From Anaerolineaceae bacterium (lineage in GTDB: Bacteria; Chloroflexota; Anaerolineae; Anaerolineales; Villigracilaceae): DNA of 22,527 nt. The position numbers and the translations under genes are program-made. The DNA lies in contig VFKQ01000028.1 of assembly GCA_009885445.1 (NCBI GenBank), positions 1 through 22,527 on the forward strand. The letters are read 5' to 3'. The notes under the pieces are model-generated. The model ran no database searches. It had not been told where the DNA came from and saw only the letters and a list, made by a program, of their open reading frames with translations. This document shows, in pieces, positions 15,118 to 21,033 of the stretch. Within the stretch, counting starts at the first letter, position 1; every line of letters begins with the position of its first letter.

Positions 15118-15646
15118 TGACGTTCGACTCTGCGATTACTTCTTTCTTCTTTCGTTCTTTCTTCACCTTCACGGGTTGCGTTTCAGGGAGCGTCATCGGC
15201 GTGGAGGCGATGGCCTCAGCCTGAGCCGCCTCACCAGGCGTCGACTCGGGAGCCGCATCGAGGTCCAGCTCGACGCGTTCTTCCATGCGGATTTGTCCGC
15301 GTAGGAAGGCGCCCTCTTCGGTGACGAAGGCAGTCGTGACCACGTCGCCCCACACACGGCCACTGCCGCGAATTTCCAGTTTTTGGGTGGTGATGTTTCC
15401 GCGCACCGCGCCCGCCACAATGACGGCATTCGCGCGGATGTTTTCGCAGGTGACGCGCCCCGTCTCGCCGACGACGAGCATGCCGCGCAGGGCGATCTCG
15501 CCCTCAAAGGCGCCCTCCACGCGCACGCCGCCCGAGCCGTTGATCGAGCCGTGCCAGATCAGGCCCGAGCCGAGCACGGAGGTGATGCGTTCGACGGCTT
15601 GAATGGGTTGGGTTGTTTCGGCGGGGGTGATGTTGCGTTTGAACAT
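15104..15646 (-). CDS. Bactofilin family cytoskeletal protein
   Basis: A 180-residue protein. The central region (about 25-130) shows the short, Gly/Val-rich hydrophobic repeats of the bactofilin right-handed beta-helix: GSGLIWHGSINGSGGVRVEG (26-45), FEGEIALRGMLVVGETGRV (47-65), ANAVIVAGAVRGNITTQKLE (72-91), GSGRVWGDVVTTAFVTEEGA (94-113) and LRGQI. Bactofilins polymerise without nucleotide into filaments that shape cells or scaffold cell-wall and envelope enzymes. The N-terminal tail is short; the C-terminal tail (about 130-180) is acidic then Lys-rich (KVKKERKKKE, 160-169), likely disordered and able to contact membrane or partners. It is the first gene of the minus-strand envelope array. 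A TAGAAT box lies only 6 bases before its ATG, suggesting a leaderless mRNA. Confidence 0.92.
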   Translation of the reverse strand: MFKRNITPAETTQPIQAVERITSVLGSGLIWHGSINGSGGVRVEGAFEGEIALRGMLVVGETGRVTCENIRANAVIVAGAVRGNITTQKLEIRGSGRVWGDVVTTAFVTEEGAFLRGQIRMEERVELDLDAAPESTPGEAAQAEAIASTPMTLPETQPVKVKKERKKKEVIAESNVNTGP

Positions 15647-15652
15647 ATGTCA

Positions 15653-15658
15653 ATTCTA
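15653..15658 (-). promoter_or_regulatory. -10 box (TAGAAT) 6 bases before the bactofilin ATG
   Basis: On the minus strand TAGAAT is followed by tgacat and ATG. A weak -35 (ttttcc) lies 17 bases upstream. The transcript would begin at or next to the start codon, and no Shine-Dalgarno sequence is present. Confidence 0.45.
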
Positions 15659-15701
15659 CCGTAAGAAGGCGGCTTGGAAAAATTTGGGCAGAGTTCTTTT
15701 T

Positions 15702-15767
15702 AACACGAAGGACACAAAGGGCACGAAGGCAACTCAAAAGGCCTGGCGTTTTTTGCGTCTTGGCGAT
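15702..15767. repeat. 9-base-period repeat with partial inverted arm
   Basis: Three 9-mers, aacacgaag, gacacaaag and ggcacgaag (15702-15728), are followed by the partner-like cctggcgttttttgcgtctt and ggcgat (15742-15767). The 325-base gap between bactofilin and rpsB holds this element, an extended -10 at 15797 and the rpsB leader. I see no gene in it. Confidence 0.65.
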
Positions 15768-15796
15768 GAAAATTTAGAGAGTCGCTGGGGAATCTA

Positions 15797-15805
15797 TGGT
15801 AAAAT
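15797..15805 (+). promoter_or_regulatory. Extended -10 promoter candidate for rpsB-tsf (TGGTAAAAT)
   Basis: TG-G-TAAAAT lies about 165 bases before the rpsB ATG, with no strong -35 box. Transcription from here would give a leader of about 160 bases containing the paired structure at 15878-15944. Confidence 0.45.
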
Positions 15806-15877
15806 TTCGCGGCTCCCGTCCAACTTTTGGGCGGGGCACATTTTGCCAGAGCGGGCAATATACGCTCAAATTCTCAC

Positions 15878-15944
15878 GCTCCTGGACTTGCCGATGCGTG
15901 CCGCGGACCGAATGGACGCGGTGATCGGCGGGGATGAACGGAGC
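15878..15944 (+). promoter_or_regulatory. Structured rpsB mRNA leader, possible S2 autoregulatory element
   Basis: Three nested helices can form: gctcc (15878-15882) with ggagc (15940-15944); gccgat (15890-15895) with atcggc (15924-15929); ccgcg (15901-15905) with cgcgg (15917-15921) around an 11-base loop. The structure ends 12 bases before the aaggag ribosome-binding site (15957-15962). Autogenous control of S2 operons by leader RNA is known in other bacteria. Whether this is such a motif is inference. Confidence 0.45.
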
Positions 15945-15971
15945 AGTGGTGAACGCAAGGAGTAAACCCCT

Positions 15972-17012
15972 ATGGCCCCAGTTTCCATGAAGGCCCTGCT
16001 TGAGAGCGGCGTCCATTTCGGACATCGCACAAACAAGTGGGACCCGCGTATGAAGCCGTACATCTTTACAGAGCGCAACGGCATTCATATCATCGACCTG
16101 CAACAGACCGTCAAGTTGCTCAATTTTTCGTTTAACGTGATTCGTGACGAAGTCGCCAAGGGCGGCACGGTGCTCTTCGTGGGCACCAAGCGTCAGGCGC
16201 AAGAGACAGTGAAAGAGGAAGCCACGCGCGCCGGCATGCCTTACGTCACCGAGCGCTGGTTGGGCGGCATGCTCACCAACTGGTCTACCATGCATGCCCG
16301 TATTCAAGAACTCGACCGCCTCGAGGGTTTGCGCGATAGCGGCGAGATTAACCGGCTGACGAAAAAAGAAGGCTTGTTAATTGGCCGCGAAATCATCCGC
16401 TTGCTCACGCGCCTTTCAGGTATCCGCGCTATGAAGCGCGTGCCAACCCTCGTGTTCATCGTGGACGTGGGCCGCGAATTGGCGGCTGTGCACGAAGCTA
16501 ACATGTTGAAAATTCCGATCGTGGCGCTCGTCGACACGAACTGCAATCCCCAAGCGATCGATTATGTGATTCCCTCCAACGATGACGCCATCCGCGCGAT
16601 CAAGTTGTTGGTGGCCCGTGTGGCAGATGCTGTGCTCGAAGGCAAGGCCATGCGCAAGGACGAAGAGCCGATGGGCGAATCTGCTCCGATGGCTGAATCC
16701 GCTATGGGCGCGGACTCGCGACCGGCGAAGCAATCCAAGCCGCGCAAAGGCCCGCGTGTTGTTGAAGCCGCGAATGTGGACGAAGTCAGTGAAGGCGATT
16801 TGTTGGGCGAATCCACTTTGGCGAAATTGCATCCGGTGAAGAAGCCCGCTGAAGTGGCCGACGCGCTGATGGCTGAGACGAAAACCGAAGCGCAGACAGA
16901 AGACGTCCCCGCTCCTGCCGCGCCGACAGCGGACGCGCAAACCCCGGCAGAAACCCCGGCCGTTGCCGACGCCCCGAGCGAAGAAACCCCCGCCGCCGAA
17001 GCTGGCGCGTAG
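15972..17012 (+). CDS. rpsB: 30S ribosomal protein S2, with long acidic C-terminal extension
   Basis: A 346-residue protein. Residues 1 to about 226 are a normal S2: MKALLESGVHFGHRTNKWDP (6-25), IDLQQTVKLL (41-50), VLFVGTKRQAQETV (67-80), ERWLGGMLTNW (94-104) and ALVDTNCNPQAIDYVIPSND (185-204). S2 joins the small subunit late, on the solvent side of the head/body junction, and is needed to bind S1 in many bacteria. Family members usually have about 230-260 residues; this one has roughly 115 extra, rich in Ala, Pro, Glu and Thr, with repeated ESA/AET motifs and one basic patch (KQSKPRKGPR, 253-262), probably disordered. The Shine-Dalgarno aaggag sits 9 bases before ATG. tsf follows after 29 bases; rpsB-tsf is the standard operon, ended by the hairpin at 17652. 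Confidence 0.98.
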   Translation: MAPVSMKALLESGVHFGHRTNKWDPRMKPYIFTERNGIHIIDLQQTVKLLNFSFNVIRDEVAKGGTVLFVGTKRQAQETVKEEATRAGMPYVTERWLGGMLTNWSTMHARIQELDRLEGLRDSGEINRLTKKEGLLIGREIIRLLTRLSGIRAMKRVPTLVFIVDVGRELAAVHEANMLKIPIVALVDTNCNPQAIDYVIPSNDDAIRAIKLLVARVADAVLEGKAMRKDEEPMGESAPMAESAMGADSRPAKQSKPRKGPRVVEAANVDEVSEGDLLGESTLAKLHPVKKPAEVADALMAETKTEAQTEDVPAPAAPTADAQTPAETPAVADAPSEETPAAEAGA

Positions 17013-17041
17013 ACGAAAAAATTAATAAGAGGAACGAACGC

Positions 17042-17647
17042 ATGGAAATTACGACTGAGATGATTAAAGAATTGCGCGCCGCCACTGGCGCGGGCATGCT
17101 GGATGTGCGCAAGGCGCTCCAGGATGCCGACGGCGATTTTCAAAAAGCCGTGGACTTTTTGCGCGAGAAGGGCATGGCCACCGCGGCCAAGCGCGCGGAC
17201 CGCGACGCGTCGAACGGCATTGTTGAAATGTATTCGCACGGCGGCGGACGCGTGGGCGTGATGGTTGAAGTGAATTGCGAAACGGACTTCGTTGCCCGCT
17301 CTGAGAAGTTCCGCAATCTGGCGCATGAGATCGCTTTGCAGATCGCGGCCAGCGCGCCGCGTTATGTGCGCGAGAATGAAGTGCCGCAAGCCGAGTTGGA
17401 TCACGAAGCCGAGATTGCGCGCGCACGCGCCAAAGAGGAAGGCAAGCCCGAGGCTGTGACCGAGAAGATCGTGACGGGTCGCGTGGAGAAATATAAGGAT
17501 GAAGTGGTGCTGATGCGTCAGGCCTACATCCGCGACGAAGGACTTAATATCGAAAAGCTCATCCTCCAAAATATTGCCGTCATCGGCGAGAGCATTATCG
17601 TCCGCCGTTTCCAGCGTTGGGAACTGGGCGAGAAACTGGGCGATTAG
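17042..17647 (+). CDS. tsf: Translation elongation factor Ts
   Basis: A 201-residue nucleotide-exchange factor that releases GDP from EF-Tu. The N-terminal UBA-like domain is at about 1-48: ITTEMIKELRAATGAGMLDVRKAL (3-26, first twenty residues diagnostic of the family), then DFLREKGMATAAKRADRDASNGI. The EF-Tu-contacting core NCETDFVAR (78-86) is intact. At about 200 residues it is the short form, lacking the second half of the long core domain found in E. coli (283 residues), as in Thermus and several other phyla. It starts with ATG after agagga 8-9 bases upstream. It is co-transcribed with rpsB, 29 bases apart, and followed by a strong terminator, so pyrH is transcribed separately. Confidence 0.97.
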   Translation: MEITTEMIKELRAATGAGMLDVRKALQDADGDFQKAVDFLREKGMATAAKRADRDASNGIVEMYSHGGGRVGVMVEVNCETDFVARSEKFRNLAHEIALQIAASAPRYVRENEVPQAELDHEAEIARARAKEEGKPEAVTEKIVTGRVEKYKDEVVLMRQAYIRDEGLNIEKLILQNIAVIGESIIVRRFQRWELGEKLGD

Positions 17648-17651
17648 TTTT

Positions 17652-17679
17652 AAGGCCAACCGTGAGGTTGGCCTTTTTT
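17652..17679 (+). terminator. Rho-independent terminator of rpsB-tsf
   Basis: aaggccaacc (17652-17661) and ggttggcctt (17666-17675) form a perfect 10-bp stem with a gtga loop, followed by tttt. It starts 4 bases after the tsf stop. Confidence 0.95.
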
Positions 17680-17728
17680 CTAAATTAAGAACGTTAACCA
17701 CAGATCATTGCACTGCAAAAACCTTTCC

Positions 17729-17850
17729 ACCGCGAAGACCGCTAAGAGCGCCAAGAAATTCGGAAGGATTTTAAAATTTCAAGCGGAGAATCTTCAAGAA
17801 AACCTTCGCGGTTTTTATTTTTTCTTCGCGACCTTCGCCTCTTCGCGGTA
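17729..17850. repeat. 9-base-period inverted repeat element upstream of pyrH
   Basis: The left arm has three 9-mers, accgcgaag, accgctaag, agcgccaag (17729-17755). The right arm has cttcgcgac, cttcgcct, cttcgcggt (17824-17849), and an extra ccttcgcggt lies at 17803-17812. The first and last units are exact reverse complements. The 326-base gap between tsf and pyrH consists of the terminator, this element and the pyrH promoter; no gene is seen. Confidence 0.75.
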
Positions 17851-17915
17851 AAGATTTCCGCTGGCAGTAGACTCGTTGGTGTAACTTGTGGCAAAAAAGA
17901 TTTATGCAAGAGGCC

Positions 17916-17921
17916 TATAAT
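17916..17921 (+). promoter_or_regulatory. -10 box (TATAAT) for pyrH
   Basis: A consensus TATAAT lies 52 bases before the pyrH ATG. No -35 box is found at the usual distance; ttgtgg at 17886 is 24 bases away, too far. It is flanked by ggcc on both sides (17912-17915 and 17925-17928). Confidence 0.45.
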
Positions 17922-17973
17922 ACTGGCCAAGTATCAAGCATTGAATTATTAGATGTATGAATAAGGAGAAACC

Positions 17974-18690
17974 ATGCCAGACTTAAAATTCAAACGTATT
18001 TTGCTTAAGCTCAGCGGGGAGGCGCTCGCGGACGAGGACGGCCACGGCATCAACACGCATGAAGTCGAGGCGATTGCCGCCCGTATTAAAGAAGTGCACC
18101 GCATGGGCGTGGAGGTGGCCATCGTCATTGGCGCGGGCAACATGTGGCGCGGCAAGCAAGGACTCGAGCGCGGCATGGACCGCGCCACCGCAGACTACAT
18201 GGGCATGCTCGGCACGGTGATGAACTCCCTCGCGCTCATGGACGCCCTCGAGCGGGACGGGCTTTCGACGCGCGTGATGACCGCCATTGAAATGCGCGCC
18301 ATCGCCGAGCCATACATCCGTCGCCGTGCCATGCACCATCTCGAAAAGGGACTCGTCGTCATCTTCGGCGCGGGCACGGGCAACCCATATTTTTCCACCG
18401 ACACCGCCGCCGCTTTGCGCGCCACCGAGATTGGCGCGGACGTGGTCATCAAGGCCACCAAGGTGGACGGCGTTTATGACGCAGACCCCAAGAAAAATAA
18501 GAACGCTAAAATGTTCGACACGCTCACATACATGGAGGTGCTCAATCGCGGCCTCGAAGTAATGGACAAGACCGCCATCACCCTGTGCATGGAAAATCAC
18601 ATGCCCATCATGGTGCTCAACCTGTGGGACTCGACCGCGCTGTTGAGCGCCTTGCGCGGCGAAAAAGTTGGCACACTCGTGACAGCATAG
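17974..18690 (+). CDS. pyrH: Uridylate kinase (UMP kinase)
   Basis: A 238-residue, cytoplasmic amino-acid-kinase-fold enzyme. It phosphorylates UMP to UDP with ATP and is the entry to UTP and CTP synthesis. Diagnostic blocks: RILLKLSGEAL (4-14) for ATP phosphates, EVAIVIGAGNMWRG (47-60), the UMP-binding DRATADYMGMLGTVMNSLAL (69-88), VVIFGAGTGNPYFSTDTAAA (128-147) and VIKATKVDGVYDADP (159-173). Length and motifs are normal for bacterial PyrH. A strong Shine-Dalgarno aaggag (17963-17968) lies 5 bases before the ATG. It heads the pyrH-frr-uppS-cdsA group, an arrangement conserved in many bacteria. The gap of 111 bases to frr suggests frr may have an additional promoter, though none is clear. Confidence 0.98.
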   Translation: MPDLKFKRILLKLSGEALADEDGHGINTHEVEAIAARIKEVHRMGVEVAIVIGAGNMWRGKQGLERGMDRATADYMGMLGTVMNSLALMDALERDGLSTRVMTAIEMRAIAEPYIRRRAMHHLEKGLVVIFGAGTGNPYFSTDTAAALRATEIGADVVIKATKVDGVYDADPKKNKNAKMFDTLTYMEVLNRGLEVMDKTAITLCMENHMPIMVLNLWDSTALLSALRGEKVGTLVTA

Positions 18691-18791
18691 CAGGCTCAGG
18701 AGACTCTCAAACCGCCATAAAAAACTCTCAAGAATTCGGTTTTGGTGGCAATTTTCTAAGTTTTAGTGTATCCTTACCAACACCATTTTAT

Positions 18792-18795
18792 GGAG
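18792..18795 (+). promoter_or_regulatory. Ribosome-binding site that fixes the frr start
   Basis: ggag lies 6 bases before ATG 18802. Upstream in-frame starts (GTG 18766, ATG 18790) have no such sequence and would add residues absent from the family. Confidence 0.75.
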
Positions 18796-18801
18796 ACCCA
18801 T

Positions 18802-19359
18802 ATGATTAAAGACATGCTCAAAGACGCAGAATCAAGAATGCACGGCGCAATTCACGCGCTCGAAGAAAACCTCGCCACTGTCCGTACCGGGCGCGCCAGC
18901 CCATCTTTGGTGGAGCGCTTGATGGTCATGTATTACGAAACGCCCACCCCGTTGATTCAGCTAGCCACCATCTCCGCGCCTGAGCCGCGCACCATCCAAA
19001 TCAAACCTTTTGATGCCACGTCAATCAAAGATATTGAAAAAGCCATTTCCCAATCAGACCTGGGCTTGAACCCGAACAACGATGGCAAGACCATTCACCT
19101 CAACCTGCCTCCTCTCAATGAAGAGCGCCGCCGCGATCTGGTCAAACTTGTCCACACGCGGCTGGAAGATGCGCGCATTGCCGTGCGCAACATCCGCCGC
19201 GACGCGCACAACGACATGCGCGACTTCGAGAAAGAAAAGCTGGTCACCGAAGATGAACTCAAACGCGGTGAAGACGACCTGCAAAAACTGACCGACAAAT
19301 TTGTGGAAGACATTAACAAGCACGGCCACAACAAAGAAAAAGAAATCATGGAAGTGTAA
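18802..19359 (+). CDS. frr: Ribosome recycling factor
   Basis: A 185-residue cytoplasmic factor, the exact family length. With EF-G it splits the post-termination ribosome. The three-helix bundle is split by the small beta domain (about 30-105). Motifs: ALEENLATVRTGRASPSLVE (19-38), TPLIQLATISAPEPRTI (48-64), IEKAISQSDLGLNPNNDG (74-91), IHLNLPPLNEERRRDLVK (94-111), VRNIRRDAHNDM (127-138). The first part of the beta domain reads YYETPTPL, where many homologues have YYG, a mild variation. The start is set by the ggag at 18792. Next comes uppS after 29 bases. Confidence 0.98.
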   Translation: MIKDMLKDAESRMHGAIHALEENLATVRTGRASPSLVERLMVMYYETPTPLIQLATISAPEPRTIQIKPFDATSIKDIEKAISQSDLGLNPNNDGKTIHLNLPPLNEERRRDLVKLVHTRLEDARIAVRNIRRDAHNDMRDFEKEKLVTEDELKRGEDDLQKLTDKFVEDINKHGHNKEKEIMEV

Positions 19360-19388
19360 TTGCGAGTCTCTCGTAATTCTCCCCGCGC

Positions 19389-20138
19389 ATGACAATCCCC
19401 GCCCTTGCGATTCCCGCCGAAAAACTGCCTCGCCACGTCGCCATGATCATGGACGGCAATGGCCGCTGGGCCATTCAACGCGGCTACCCGCGTCTGGCTG
19501 GGCACAAGGCCGGCACTGAAAATTTGCGTCGAGTTATTCGCTCCACCGTGGAGTTCGGCATTAAGTACCTCACCATTTACGCCTTCTCCACCGAAAACTG
19601 GGGACGCCCGCCCGAAGAAGTGATGGGACTCATGCGCATCCTCGAAGATGTGATTGATCGCGAGCTGGCCGAACTCAGTAAAGAGGGCGTGCAGTTGCGT
19701 CACATTGGGCGGCTCGAGCGTCTGGCTCCAAAAATTCAGTCCAAGGTTTTGCAAGCCGTCGAGTTGACCAAACACAATGACCGCCTAGTGCTCAACGTCG
19801 CCTTTAATTATGGCGGACGCGATGAAATTGTGCAAGCCATCCAGCGCATCATCAAAGACGGCGTGCCCATCAGCGAAGTCAGCGACCAACTCGTCAGCCG
19901 CTATCTTTACACTGCCGGCGTACCCGACCCCGATTTAATTATCCGTACCTCCGGCGAATTGCGCGTCAGCAATTTTTTAATCTGGCAGGCCGCCTACGCC
20001 GAGTGGTACATCACGCCCACTTTTTGGCCCGATTTTGATAAAGAAGAATATCGCCACGCGCTCGAAACCTTCGCCAATCGTGATCGTCGCTTTGGCGGCG
20101 TTGCACCTGTGGCGCTGGGCAAGGGCAGCAATGCTTAG
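19389..20138 (+). CDS. uppS: Isoprenyl (undecaprenyl) diphosphate synthase
   Basis: A 249-residue cis-prenyltransferase that extends farnesyl diphosphate with isopentenyl diphosphate to the C55 carrier used for peptidoglycan and envelope glycans. Motifs: HVAMIMDGNGRWA (16-28) with catalytic Asp22, RGYPRLAGHKAG (31-42), LTIYAFSTENWGRP (61-74), NYGGRDEI and PDLIIRTSGELRVSNFLIWQ, with the late Glu in AYAEWY that binds the magnesium-bound substrate. All expected residues are present. The ATG is 29 bases after frr; I saw no strong Shine-Dalgarno sequence before it. The cdsA ATG overlaps its end by 8 bases. The carrier lipid it makes would also serve the GT2/GT-C enzymes upstream in the window; this link is functional logic, not evidence. 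Confidence 0.97.
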   Translation: MTIPALAIPAEKLPRHVAMIMDGNGRWAIQRGYPRLAGHKAGTENLRRVIRSTVEFGIKYLTIYAFSTENWGRPPEEVMGLMRILEDVIDRELAELSKEGVQLRHIGRLERLAPKIQSKVLQAVELTKHNDRLVLNVAFNYGGRDEIVQAIQRIIKDGVPISEVSDQLVSRYLYTAGVPDPDLIIRTSGELRVSNFLIWQAAYAEWYITPTFWPDFDKEEYRHALETFANRDRRFGGVAPVALGKGSNA

Positions 20139-20928
20139 GCGCAGTATCACCGCATTAATTTTATTGTCCATTGCCATTCCAGTTATTCTGGCCGGCGGCA
20201 TTTACATCTTTCTATTTCTTGGATTTTTCATCGTCGTGGCTTCATGGGAATATTTACAAATGTTCCGCGCCGCGAAATCTGAGCCTTCGCCGCTGATTCT
20301 CGTCGGCGGGACCTTCGCCCTCATTGTGACGCGTCGTTACTTCCCCGAGGCGGCTGAAGCGACATTGACTCTGCTCGTGCTGACGGCCATGACAGTCCAC
20401 CTGCTCGCCTACGAGCGCGGACGCGAACTGGCCGGCACCGATTTTGCTGTGACGGTCGGCGGCTTCGTCTACCTCGGCTGGGTGGGCGCGTACCTGCTGG
20501 ACTTGCGCGAACTGCCAAACGGCCAATGGTGGCTGTTGTTCGTCCTGCCCTGCGTGTGGGTCGCTGACTCGTTTGCTTATTTTGTTGGCTCAAAATTTGG
20601 CACCCACAAAATGACTCCGCGCCTCAGCCCCAAAAAATCGTGGGAGGGATATTTCGCTGGCATCCTCACCGGGACTCTATTTGGAGTTGCGTTTGCTCAA
20701 TATGGCCCGCTGGAGTTCAGCGTTTTGCAGGGCGCGCTGTTTGGTTTAATGCTCAGCACGCTCACCACCCTCGGCGACCTGGGCGAGTCGCTTTTAAAAC
20801 GCCAGGGCGGAGTAAAAGACTCGGGGACGTTTATCCCCGGCCACGGCGGGGCGTTCGACCGCATCGATTCGCTCATCTGGGCCGCCGCCCTCGGCGTCTT
20901 CTGGATCCGCTGGTTCTTATTAAAGTAA
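20131..20928 (+). CDS. cdsA: Phosphatidate cytidylyltransferase (CDP-diacylglycerol synthase)
   Basis: A 265-residue integral membrane enzyme that makes CDP-diacylglycerol from CTP and phosphatidic acid, the branch point to all phospholipids. About 7-8 hydrophobic helices are visible, beginning at 6-37. The C-terminal signature is clear: SLLKRQGGVKDSG (220-232) then PGHGGAFDRIDS (236-247). It departs from the published pattern only at Ala after HGG. SPKKSWEGYFAG (166-177) is also typical. The open frame extends back to 20035, but that part lies inside uppS and reads as basic, non-homologous sequence. ATG 20131 gives an 8-base overlap with uppS and a natural first helix, so it is chosen. dxr and rseP usually follow in this cluster; here glpX comes next. 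Confidence 0.95.
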   Translation: MLRRSITALILLSIAIPVILAGGIYIFLFLGFFIVVASWEYLQMFRAAKSEPSPLILVGGTFALIVTRRYFPEAAEATLTLLVLTAMTVHLLAYERGRELAGTDFAVTVGGFVYLGWVGAYLLDLRELPNGQWWLLFVLPCVWVADSFAYFVGSKFGTHKMTPRLSPKKSWEGYFAGILTGTLFGVAFAQYGPLEFSVLQGALFGLMLSTLTTLGDLGESLLKRQGGVKDSGTFIPGHGGAFDRIDSLIWAAALGVFWIRWFLLK

Positions 20929-20986
20929 TGCGACATTCATGTCGTGTTACCCATCGCTTTTTCTGTTCGAGATAAAATATATTTCA

Positions 20987-21012
20987 CTTCGCGCTCTTCC
21001 TTTCTTCGCGGT
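20987..21012. repeat. 9/8/9 repeat unit in the glpX leader
   Basis: cttcgcgct, cttccttt, cttcgcggt has the same 9/8/9 layout as the right arm at 17824-17849 and matches it at 21 of 26 bases. It ends 11 bases before the glpX ribosome-binding site. Confidence 0.65.
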
Positions 21013-21022
21013 GAAAAAGACT

Positions 21023-21027
21023 GGAGA
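21023..21027 (+). promoter_or_regulatory. Ribosome-binding site that fixes the TTG start of glpX
   Basis: ggaga lies 6 bases before TTG 21034. The alternative GTG at 20944 has no Shine-Dalgarno sequence and its first 30 codons translate the repeat at 20987. Confidence 0.7.
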
Positions 21028-21033
21028 AAAATT

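Noticed and set aside
15603..15965. 120-residue plus-strand open frame before rpsB
   Set aside because: It contains NTKDTKGTK, the classic translation of the intergenic repeat, overlaps bactofilin's start antisense and covers the structured rpsB leader.
16562..17701. 379-residue minus-strand open frame antisense to rpsB and tsf
   Set aside because: Shadow of two certain genes on the other strand; long only because GC-rich codons suppress stops. No recognisable domain.
18766..18801. GTG or ATG starts upstream of the chosen frr start
   Set aside because: No Shine-Dalgarno sequence for these; ATG 18802 gives exactly the family length with ggag 6 bases upstream.
20035..20130. 32-residue N-terminal extension of cdsA
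   Set aside because: It lies inside uppS and reads as basic, non-homologous sequence; ATG 20131 gives the standard start.
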